This document shows positions 43,001 through 55,000 of a stretch of 64,000 nucleotides of DNA, piece by piece; positions within the stretch are counted from its first letter, which is position 1, and every line of letters starts with the position of its first letter. Position numbers and translations under genes: made by a program. The notes under the pieces are model-generated. The model searched no databases. It was not told the DNA's origin and saw only the letters and a list, made by a program, of their open reading frames with translations. The stretch is from Tanytarsus gracilentus (taxonomy: Eukaryota; Arthropoda; Insecta; Diptera; Chironomidae): the NCBI GenBank assembly GCA_038502055.1, contig JAXRKN010000045.1, positions 5,602,501-5,666,500 of the forward strand, written 5' to 3'.

Positions 43001-46000
43001 CCCTTTTAATGAAATTTAATAACAAAAAGTAAAACCCTTTTTTACCTCCACGTAATACTCACTCACATTGAAACTCAACAAAAAAAATTAAAAAAAAAGT
43101 TGGTTAAAGATTTCACAAAAAAAAGAAGCTTAAATGAGCTTTTTTTGAAACATTTTAAGTGAATATTTGACAAAAATGTCAATCATGTAAAAACTGATTG
43201 ATAGTCAACAAATAATAAAAGAATTGCGTGCATGAAAATTGTTTATTTTGTAAGGAGTAAAAATAAGCAAAAGGAATGGAAACTTCGATATTAAAAATTT
43301 TTCTGCATTTAAAAATGTTATCAAATTGTTTGCAAAAATACCTTTAAGAAATAAAAAATCAATTTTTAACCCAAATGTGGCCACAAAGTAAAAAATATTT
43401 CTAAAAATGTCCTTCCTTGAAAATTTCATCGATGAACTTGGATCGTAAATACATTTTCTTCTATTTTCGCTGCAATATTATTGACATGATTGAATAAATA
43501 AACAAACATCCTCAAACTGTGACATTAATCAATTTTCTATTTCCAGTTCCAGCACGTGTCATTTGGGCGGCACAGGATCGGGATGTTGAGCTTCCATGCG
43601 ATCTGACTCCATCGCTACAGGACTCTGTAAAATTAGTATTATGGTTTAAGGACTCCGAGGGTATTCCCATGTACAGTTTAGACTCTAGAAATGGTGGAAA
43701 CTTAAAGGCTGCAACACACTCGGCACTGGCCGGCATACGAGGCGAACGAGTGTTCTTTTCAGTCGGCGACAATCCAAAGGATTCAAAGTTAAAAATTAAA
43801 GCGGTCGAGAAGGCCGACTCGGGCATTTACAGATGTCGAGTGGATTACTTTAATTCACCAACGAGAAATTTTCGAGTCAATTTGACGCTCGTGGGTAAGT
43901 TTGTGTTGAATGACGATGGAATTTAATTTTTAATAATTTTATTCTCTCTAGAATCGCCAGACGAACCGCGAATATTTGACGCTCAGGGCAAGGAGGTGAC
44001 TACGATTGCCGGTGCCTTTAGAGAGGGTCACGAGCTTTTCCTTTCATGCTCAGTCACTGGAGGTAATTTTTAAATATTTTTTGGTGGCGAAGCCAAAAAA
44101 GGCATGTAAAGTCTCGGAAATCGAAAAAATAAGAAGATTTCACAGAAACTTCCTTTGCTATTGTATTCGCCTCCACTCAAGTCTTATGAATTTGGCGTCG
44201 GCAAGACGAAGATGCTTTTTCATCCACAATTTGATGTTGTTTTTCCTCCTGTTCGTGGCAGATTATTATTGAAATTAATAAATAATCAAGTACATCCACA
44301 ACAGCCAAGTTTTCTCTTCATCGCGCGAAAAACAAAACAAAATTTAAAATTGAGGAGAAAAAAATTGTTGACACTTTAAAAGCGAGGTTTACAGCATTGA
44401 AGAAAGAAAATTTAAGATTTTGTTGTTGAAATTTTCGTAAAACTTGACAACTGAAATTTGAAATTTGTAAATACGTTAAAAATTTATTTCATTGATTTTT
44501 GAATTTCAAATGAATTTAATTAAAAATTCTTCTCTAGTTAGACACAATTTTTCATTTTTCTTGTTAAATTCCTTTCCATTACTTGTCAACATCAATCCGC
44601 AATGACCTTTTCCATTTCCACTCCTCCGCAGACTTCACAATTTCTCTTTTCGCATTCGGCATTCATTTCAACCTCTCTCAGATGACTTACTGCCGATAGC
44701 ATTAAATATATTCGGTATATATTGAAATTAGTCAACCGCTCATGAAAACGACTTAATAAAATTTATCGGAAAAAGTTCATCGAGATAATTTTCTTTCTCA
44801 TTCGAGAGGGGGAAAAAATAAGAAAACTGCCAATAAAAAGACCGCAATTGAACAAATACATTAATTAATATTAATTACGACCTTCGATGAGGGCTCCAAA
44901 ACTGCCGCCAGCAGCCGCAGCAATTGATCGAAGTCCATTTGGCTAATTATTATGCTTCGACAATGGACGTAAGATGAAAATAAAAATTGTGAATTTAGTT
45001 TTATTAACGTTTTTATAAAATTTGAATTGATCTTAAAATTTAAATTTTTTTAGTTCTCTTCCCTTGAAAAAATCAGCAATTATTCAATATGGAAGTGATT
45101 TATTTGTTATTCTCCATTTCACTAAATACCCCGAAATCATTTAATGACATTATTTTTTTTTCACCCATAAAAATTGGACTTTTAATCTTCCATCAATATT
45201 TTTTTCGCCCAGCGCCACTTTTCTGCCAAGTCATTGCTTTAATTGAATGAAACAAACAAATTTCCATCATTTTATGTGGCGATGATCATGACAATGGTGG
45301 AAGAAGAGAGAAAATAGAGTGGAAAAATATGGATATGAGGCTAAAACTGCGTATTAAGTTAAAATATTTGAATTTTATTTTTAGACTTTCATAAATTAAA
45401 AGACGTTGAACTCAAATTTGAATTAACTTTAAAAATTGTGCATTTTCTGGAAGATTAAATTTTTAATAAATTGCTTCAATTAAATCTTTTGAATACTTTG
45501 CATTGGCTATAAATTAATGTCTTTCGCTCTTCAATAATCTTCTTTTAATCTCATCCAGAAAAACATTCTCAAAATTCTTCGAAACAGACGGTCAATTAAC
45601 TGCACACAACATACAAAAATAGGCTGAGATGCGTGATGTGAAAGCGATAAAGTTTTCTTTTTCAGCAGATGTCCATAAATAAATATATCACCATGAAAAT
45701 GCCACATTGATGAACGAACATTTTCCTAATCTTCATTTCTCACTTGTATGTTAACGAGAGTCTGGAGAGATAAATGGAAAATAGCCGAGAAAAATTCTTC
45801 TTTCGTGTTTTTTTTGTTGTTGTATTTATAGAGAGGAAAATATCTCATAAAAAATAAGAAATTTACGTATTAAACAAGCTCATTTGCATCAAGTTAAATT
45901 GTAGTGAAAAATATTTTTCCTTCTTTATTGCTCGCTGAAATAGAAGGAGGAAAAATTTCACTTAAAGCCAAAGCAGAAAAATTTGTGCCAAGTGCAAAAA

Positions 46001-49000
46001 AGCGAAAAGAGTTAAGCTGAGGAAAAATGAGATTTTGGAATTCTAGCAACGATATTTTTTGGTTCACTTGCATTCTTATAATTCTTTTTGAAGAAAAAAA
46101 TTTAAAACTCGAGAATGCAACATGCGATAGAAGAATTAAGATAGAGAGAAATTTTTTGAGCTCAATTTAGTTTGAGATTTAAGAAATTTGGAATTAAATG
46201 AGATTAGAGATGGGATTTTTGCATATTTTGGAACAATTTTGAATAATCTTCTATTTTAACGATTTTTTTTAAATTTGAATTTTCATCAAGAATTTTTTGA
46301 GTGTAGAAAATTCTGGCGGATAGACGAGCAGGTCCCGAATTTTTTGGGACAATTTTAAAAATTTAAATTTGTTGAATATTTTTTGAATTTTCTCGCTTTC
46401 ACTTGAAAAACTATGAAACGAAAATCATTTAAAAGGTATTTAAATTCCATTCTCTCTCAACATTGAATTAGTGGAGATTTTTTTTATCTCTTATATTTTT
46501 TTTTTTTTTTTCTATTTATAATACATCATTTATATTATTTTTTTACCATAAAATTTGTTTTTCTTCCTAATATTTTTTTCGCGGCTTTTTGCAGCTTGTT
46601 TATTGAATGAAAAAAAAATTTATCATTTATGTGGCGATGATCATGACGATGGTGGAAGAAGAGAGAAAATAGAGTGGAAAAATATGGATATGAGGCTAAA
46701 ACTGCGTATTAAGTTGAAATATTTGAATTTTATTTTTAGACTTTCATAAATTAAAAGACGTTGAACTCAAATTTGAATTAACTTTAAAAATTGTGCATTT
46801 TCTGGAAGATTAAATTTTTAATAAATCGCTTCAATTAAATCTTTCGAATACTTTGCATTGGCTATAAATTAATGTCTCTCGCTCTTCAATAATCTTCTTT
46901 TAATCTCATCCAGAAAAACATTCTCAAAATTTCACAAACGCTTTCACTTGAAAAACTATGAAACGAAAATCATTTAAAAGGTATTTAAATTCCATTCTCT
47001 CTCAACATTGGATATTTCAGTAGCAGAAGCAAAATATTCAAGCATTAAAAATCTCTTTCTTATAATTTTTAAAATGGATTTATGCAAAGTGCCAGTGAAC
47101 GAACGAATTTTCCATTATTTTTCCGTTTTTTACGTAGCAGAGGAGGATTTTCGGATTTTCATAAGATAAACACGAAATTATCTGAGCAATTTATGTTGAA
47201 AATGTGTCCATTTAAATCATTTGCATTATTAAATTAATCTTCTCTTCTTCTTTCTAGGTCGGCCAGTGCCGAAGGTCACGTGGTGGCGAGATAATGTTGA
47301 ATTGATATCGAGTGTTAGTCATCCGTCCGCTGATGAAGGAGCATCGGCAGTTGTGAATCAACTTTTCATTGGAACCATAACGAGAGACTTTTACGGTAGT
47401 CGATTGGAATGTCGAGCTCAAGGCTCAAAATTATTGCCGCCAATTGTAAAAGAGATTACGGTACAAGTACATTGTGAGTCAACGCCAAAAGTTATTTTTT
47501 ATTTTAGATTGTGCAATTTAACAAAATTCGAAGTTGAGTGAATCTGAGTGAAAATTTTATAAATTTAATTTTAACATCCAGGAATAAAATTTTGTTTTTA
47601 AAAAGTTCTCACTCAGAATTGTCCGCTCAACAATTGCACTCACTTTATTTTCCTCTCTCGTATCCTCGGATGCGAATCAAATGAGAAACTTTTTTTAAAA
47701 TTCATTTCCCATTTCTCATCTAGTGAAACCAATTAAAGTTAAAATTGTTACACCGAATGAATTGCTAACAGCTGGACGTCCAACACCGATACGATGTGAA
47801 ACATGGGGATCATATCCTGCCGCCAAAGTTACATGGCTGCTCGACGGCGAACCAATCCGTCAGGGCGACATTACTGTTAGCAGCGAGGGAGCGGATTCTA
47901 ATTTAACAGCGAGCATTCTTACGCTACGTGTTGGTGCTGAAAGCGATGGCGCTGAATTGACGTGCAGATCGTCGAATCCATGGTTCTCGAATGGTGCACT
48001 CGAAGAAAAACGGAGAATTAGCGTTGCATGTATGAAAATTACTTAAATTTATTTAAAATTTTTACAACAAAAGTTTATTGTGCGACACAAGCAGAAAATT
48101 ATTCTGAAAGCTTTTTTCGCTCGTCAAAAAATTTATAAACTTTCTCATTACATTCTGATTTAGATCCCCCGACGGTGTCCGTTCATCTGGCAAATGAAGA
48201 TCCGAGTCGGAACATAACAAGAGCTGAGGGGCAAAATGTAACTTTAAAATGTCGAGCAGATGCGCGACCTCCCGTGACATCATACGCATGGCATAAGAAT
48301 GTAAGTTGCGAAAATCATCATTTATTCATTTCAAATTAAAATGGTGAAAATGAGAAACAAAAGTTGAGAGAGGAGTGGAATAAATAAGGAGAAACATGAT
48401 AAGCTTCTTAAGAGCTCTTCCTCTCTCTCCTTGCTTTTGTTGAAAGCTTTTAAATCTTCTCCTCGCCATCATCCAAAAGAGAAAAATACGAAATGCTTTT
48501 ATTTAAATCTTAGTTTATTACGGAGAGACGACGACATAATGATATTTCCACTCGTCAAAAAAGATGAGAAAAAAATTGTAAAATCTCGCTCAAGTTGTAA
48601 ATGTGCTTCTATTGTTTGAGTGAGTCTTACTTAACACAGATTTTATGTGGTGATGAAAGAGGGGATATTTAAGTTTATAGTGCCATCAATAGACAAGAGA
48701 AAGATTAAAATAATTCACTGAATACTGGATAAGAACAAAAAAGATTTTACTGAATTTTTTTGTAATTTATAAATTTGTTTACATTTTTCCATTTTTTTGC
48801 ATTTGAATTTAAATCTCAATTTTAATGTTTTTTATTTTCAATAAAAACTTTCTAGATTTAAATTTGAAGAAAGTATTTGAAGACATCTACAATTAATTCT
48901 GTCCATAAGTGCAGTGGTAAATTTTATTGCATACAAAAATATAGCGGAGCTACAAAAAATAAGAAAAGATTTAATAATTCTTCAACGTCCACAATATTTT

Positions 49001-52000
49001 TTGGTCTTAACACAATAAAAATACTTTTTAAAAATTAAACGATTTTATCCAAAATTTCCACGCATTAAAGCTCACATTCACATTATCAAACTCCCAAAAG
49101 CACACCATCCAAAAAAAGAAACTTTTCCCTTTTTTATAAAAAATTGTTCTTTCGTCAATTGCCTCATTTGAGATGAGATTCGTCTTGTGAGAGTTTCCTG
49201 CCTCAAAATGAAAGAAAATTGCAAATATGTTGCTTCCTTCATCATCTAACTTTCTTCGCATATATATCTATCATGGGAGATGAAAGAAGAGTCATGAATG
49301 GAAATGAAAGAAGAAGGAAAAGATGGAAGACATTAATGAGATATTGCTCGAAGCCATTAAATATTTTCTTCTTCTCCACATTTGGGGATAAAATGAAGGC
49401 GTTATCTTTTTTTATTGTCAGCGAATTTAAAGCAGATTGTTCGATTGCTTACACCTAAAAATGAGCACACGTATTTTTTCCGTATTCATTTAATGTTTCC
49501 GTATCAATTTCAAGTCAAATGCGAGATAAAGTCAAGGGAAGAGAATTTAAAATTTTTAATTTTAAAATTTTTTCTCACTAACTGACGACACAAAATTATA
49601 ATTCTCAAGTGCACTCACAAAAATACGAATGCGAGAAAGGCAATTTCATTTCATATTGTCTCTGAAGTAGTGGAAGCAGATCCACAGACGCAGATGAGCA
49701 GTTAGAGATGTATCATATCAAAAGAAAATTACATTTCATTGTTATTACGTTATCATATATACATTTTCACTCACATGCTAGTGGATGTTTGTCTTTAGCA
49801 CTCACAATCATCCTTTTCACGTTTTCTATTTGCTTCCGCATCACTTTACACACTTGATGATGTTGTTTGTGATAGACTGATTTGTAGGAGATTCAATTTT
49901 GTGGATTTATGAAAAATTTTCGAAAACCCTAAAGTTTTTACAAGTTAATGAAAGAATTAAAATTTAAAATAATTTTAATCAAATGAATTTTTAATATTTG
50001 TACTTTACTTAAATTCACAAAAATATTACACATCATATTGTATCACTTTCTACATCTGCATTATCAACTTCACATCACGTTTCTTCAACACATTCACACA
50101 CAAAAGAAATCATAAAAATTAACGGAAGTTTAATATTTTTGTGAAGTGCCTTACAGACACAAATGAATTACATAAAAAATTACAATCATAACGATGATGA
50201 TGAGAAAAACACTTGGGGAATTTGCACTCTAATAGCAATGGAGGAAAATAGGGATGAAAAGCTATTACGCAATGATGAAATTTCAGAATGGAAATAAAAA
50301 AATTATTATTGTTAAATGTGAAACGAGCTTTTTATGTTTGTGTTACAAACAATTTGATGAAAAAATTACATAAAAAATGACGTCAAGATTGTCTAGAAAT
50401 AATGAATTTTTCATCAAACTCTTCAAGCCTATCGATGTCATGCCTCAACAAACCTTTAACAACGTATCATTTTCCTTAAAATTGACAGATAAAAAATTAC
50501 TTTCGAACCTCAAATTTACTTCAAATCCTATGACCCGAAAAAAAGCATATTTTTCTCATTCACAATCCTTCTCTATTTTTATAAGAATGAATTGAGGCAA
50601 AAGCCAGAGAGCATGATGTTTGTAATTTGAATGATTTATGGATATCAAAAAAAATATGAAAACGAATCGATGGTGAAGGATAAAAATGGCAAGGAACTGG
50701 AATGACCCTCTTTTATGTCAACTTCTGACGTCTCATCGATTGTTCCGGTTTAGGAAACACTTGAAGCACATTTACAAAATGATTGGATAAATATTTGCTA
50801 AATTAATGATTATTTGCTAACAAAAAGAAATTGAAATTTCTTCGACGATGTTTTTGTTGAAATTTCTTACTTTTCTGGACTTTTTTATTTATTTTGTGCG
50901 GATGTTTAAAACGAAAAAATTTCAACAGAGAAAATAAATATAGCGAAGCTTTAATTTTGAAAAAACATACACGAGAGCTTTTTAAAAATTTAAAATACGC
51001 AAAAAATGAAAATTTTAAATTTTTCAAATCCAATAAGAAATTTTTTGAAATTCTTTACTAAGACAAGACGCAAGTATCTTACTTGTAAAATATTTCTTCA
51101 GTAAATTGAAAATCTCAAACCGTCGCACATGGACCGAGATTTATTTATTTTAAACTCCAGCAACTAATTTACTTTGTAATCATCATTGTCGTAGTCTCTC
51201 TAAATTTTACGACTTTACTTGAAGAGAAAAATAATCTCACAATTTTTATCTTATCCTCGCTTTATGGAGAAAAAAAAATACTTGACGCTTTTTCGTAATT
51301 ATTTTGCTATTTCTCACTTATCGTTATAGGGCATGAGGATGACGAGCGAGGATTCCGAAACACTTCACCTTACATTTCTCGAACGTGAAAGCACTGGCTC
51401 GTACGCTTGCTCTGCATCGAACACCGAAGGTGAAACACGTAGTTCATCGTTGTATCTTAAAGTACAATGTAAGTAGCAAATCATGTTAGATGTGAACTTT
51501 TTTTTCTTCTATCTTCACTTTAACTCAACATCCAATTTATCAACTGAAATTGAGAACAATAAATTTAAAGAGAGAAAGAAATGTAGAGCTTTCGAAAGCC
51601 CCCAGAAATGTTTGGAAAATGTCTAAATAAATAAGAAAAGCGAGAGATGGAAAGAAAACGAATGGATTGTAAAAAGGGGATGAATGAATTGTATTTCGTT
51701 TATGCCAAATTTATTTTAACATTCATTGCTACAAGGGGTGTGAAATTATGGAGTTAATTAAGATCAAAAATATTTATTAAATATTTTGAATAATTTTAAA
51801 ATTTATTAAGTGAAACATTTTAAAATCTTAATTCTACCTGATTCGTCATCCCCTTGAGATAAAATTTAGATAGATGAGGTTTCTTACAATACATGACCTG
51901 ATAGTCGAGAAAAGAATTTCCTCGTATTTATCTATTGAAATGATTTTCCTATCATGAATTGATTACATGATGGTGCATTTAAAATCAAGAATGTCGGTAT

Positions 52001-55000
52001 CATCAAATTAAAAAATGCTTTAAGCTTTTAAAAATTAAATTTTCACACAATTATTTTTTAACCAATTTTTTGATATCAAATTAATTAATCTTTTTATCTA
52101 TTGAAATGATTTTCCTATCATGAATTGATTACATGATGGTGCATTTAAAATCAAGAATGTCGGTATCATCAAATTAAAAAATGCTTTAAGCTTTTAAAAA
52201 TTAAATTTTCACACAATTATTTTTTAACCAATTTTTTGATATCAAATTAATTAATCTTTTTAAATGTTTTTACATTGTTCGTTAAAAACTGTCATATCAA
52301 ATAATACCTATACCTTTATTGAACATTGCTGTAAGCCTGAATAATTGTGGGTTTTAATATTACTGTTGGTATTCATTTTCCAATATCTGGATTTGTCACG
52401 GTTTTTGTTTCAAAGTTCCCCGGAATAATGATATTGTACATTGGAGCTGCAAACAATGTAATGATGGCTATTCAAGTCATCTCCTGTTCACCTCTCAATT
52501 GCTATTGAATCTCAGACTTTATTGTGCTGAAATCCATGATGATGTAAATAGTTCAAACATGCCAACAACTTCATCATTTTATAGAAGAAAAATGCAATGC
52601 ACCAAAAGTATCCAAACAACAATTTCTTGACTATCTTTTCCACATGATAAATTTTTTATATTGAGAATTTATTCAATTTCAAATTCTTCTACTGCAGTCG
52701 ATCGCTGAAAACTGCATGAGATGATTTTCAGTACATTATTCAATTTTTATTCACAAAATCGAAAGCTTTTCTCGTATGAAATGAAAAAATCGAAATCATT
52801 TCCTAATGGACGAAATTTATTCTCAAAAGTAAAAAAAAACTCTTGACTATTGAACTCGAGGGATTAGTTTCTTGAGAAATACTCTACCCTTGTGGCACAG
52901 AAAAGGAAAAATAAAGGAACTTTGATGGAACTTGCATGGAATCTTTCGGAACTTGCATGGAAAAAAATAACTTGACGGAAATTCGAAGGAATTTAATGGA
53001 ACTTGACGGAATTTTGATGGAATTTCTGCGACCACTTTACCGGAAATTTGACGGAATTTGATGGAAAAAAAATCCTTCAAAATTCCATTGGATTTTTTAA
53101 GGAAAATTTTGGAATTCCATTGGAAAAGTATAGGAAATTTTTTCCATTTCTTTTCCACCAAATTTCTTATGGAAATCTTTAGGAATTTTATCGGAAAAAT
53201 AAATTCCTTCAAAATTCCGTCAAATTCCGCTTAAGGAAAGTTGTGGAATTTTCAAGGAATTTATTTTCCATCAAAATTCCGTCAAGTGCGGTTAAGGAAA
53301 GTTGTGGAATTTTAACGGAATTTATTTTCCATCAAAATTCCGTCATGTTCCGTTTAGGAAAAGTTGTGGAATTTTGATGGAATTGTTTTCCATCAAAATT
53401 CCGTCAAGTTCCGTTAAGAAAAGTTGTGGAATTTTAACGGAATTTATTTTCCATCAAAATTCCGTCATGTTCCGTTTAGGAAAGTTGTGGAATTTTAACG
53501 GAATTTATTTCCATCAAAATTCCGTCATGTTCCGTTTAAAGAAAGTTGCGGAATTTTAACGGAATATATTTTCCATCAAAATTCCGTCATGTTCCGTTTA
53601 GGAAAGTTGTGGAATTTTAACGGAATTTATTTTCCATCAAAATTCGTCAAGTTCCGTTTAGGAAACAGATGGAATTTTTAAGGAATTTATTTTCCAACGG
53701 AATTCCTTTAAATTTCCAACGGAATTCCTTTAGATTTTTAACGGAATTCTTTTAGATTTCCAACGGAATTCCTTTGGAAAAATGTTGTTTAAATATTGCT
53801 TTTGCCAAAAATAATTTAATATATATTTTGGCTTCGTGACGGAATGGTAAAGCGGCGCAACGTGATAAGGAGTCCTCGGTTCGAATCTCGGTGGAGCAAA
53901 AAAGATGTAAGTAAAAAATAAATAATTTCCTATAATTTCCAACAGATTTCCAGAACTCAGAATCAGCTATGACAACGACTTCAAATGTTACCTCTTCAGG
54001 CCCAGGTAGGATCCAGAAGTGGGCCCGAGCTGCGAAGGATCCAAAAATTTATTTTTTTCTTATGGATTCATTGTTTTTTTCCATTGTTTCCATCGATTTC
54101 ATTGTTTATCGGATTTCTATTGGATTTCCATCGGAAATGTGATGGATTCCGTAAGAATTTTGACGGATTCCATCGGAAATTTGATAGATTCCATCGAATT
54201 TCCGACGGAATCTATCAAATTTCCGATGGATTCTATCGAATTTCCGATGGATTCCTTCGAATTTCCAATGGATTCCATCGGATTCCTTATGGATTCCATC
54301 GGATTTCTTATGGATTCCATCGGATTTCTTAAGGATTCCATCGGATTTCTTATGGAATCCATCGGATTTCCAATGGATTTCCAATGGATTCCATCGAATT
54401 CCGTTTTATTTCCATTAAAATTCCCATGTACGTAAATATTTACGTACGTTTTTTCATTTCCGATGGAAATTTTGATGGAAGAATTGTACCATTTTGCCCC
54501 TTTTTCCGACGGAATTTTTCCGTCAAGTTCCACCAAAATTCCAGTAAAGTTCCTACATTTTTCCTTTTCTGTGCTACAAGGGTACACATCATAAGAGAGA
54601 TCGAAAATGCTTTTTGTTCATAAAATACACACAGATAAATCATTTAATGTGTATCTCGATGATATGATTTATGGGAGGGATATTCGACACAATTTTTCCA
54701 TAGAAAATAAAATGAATGAAAGCTTTTGTGACTAATAGGCTCGAAAATGGGATCCTCTATCACTCATAAAATCAGAAATAGGCAGAAGTATGTGTGGGCG
54801 ATGTTTTATAGGCTGTCAATAAAAGGTGATTGATATTAAGATTTAATTTTTTCACAAGCTTTTGAAAAGCTTTTAAATATTAAACATTTCAAAATTGTTT
54901 CAACATTTTTAAAAAGCTTTCGAAGTATTTTAAAGTAATTTTCAAAATTTACATTTAAATAAACTTTATTAAAAATATCTAAAATCTTTTTAAATGCTCT

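Larger units (their letters stand above)
44063..47257. other. Intron 3, with internal direct duplications
   Basis: This 3.2-kb intron splits Ig2. It contains a roughly 306-bp direct repeat and a 72-bp direct repeat (listed separately). The remaining sequence is AT-rich with a poly-T tract near 46497-46510. No alternative exon with Ig features is visible between exons 3 and 4. Confidence 0.6.
52885..54584. mobile_element. Foldback-type element B with tandem-repeat arms and tRNA-like loop
   Basis: Left terminus TACCCTTGTGGCACAGAAAA; the reverse complement of the right terminus is TACCCTTGTAGCACAGAAAA, and the match runs on through AGGAAAAAT and AGGAACTTT. The arms are repeats of TTCCGT/TTCCAT-type words: the left arm has a 60-62-bp array (about 53220-53700) and the right arm a roughly 24-bp GGATTCCATCGGATTTCTTA array. 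The non-repeated loop (about 53780-54110) carries a tRNA-like segment. No transposase. If TA is the duplicated target, it is the terminal TA on each side; a longer duplication is not evident. Confidence 0.72.

Noticed and set aside
43512..43826. 104-codon minus-strand ORF
   Set aside because: Exact antisense shadow of the Ig1 exon, where codon bias opens the opposite frame.
53829..53905. Functional tRNA gene
   Set aside because: A and B boxes are present, but acceptor and T stems cannot be paired satisfactorily. Kept only as a tRNA-like segment.
54019..54587. ORFs of 115-156 codons on both strands
   Set aside because: They are translations of the 24-bp GGATTCCATCGGATTTC array of element B (DSIGFLM/ESIRNPM repeats) and not genes.
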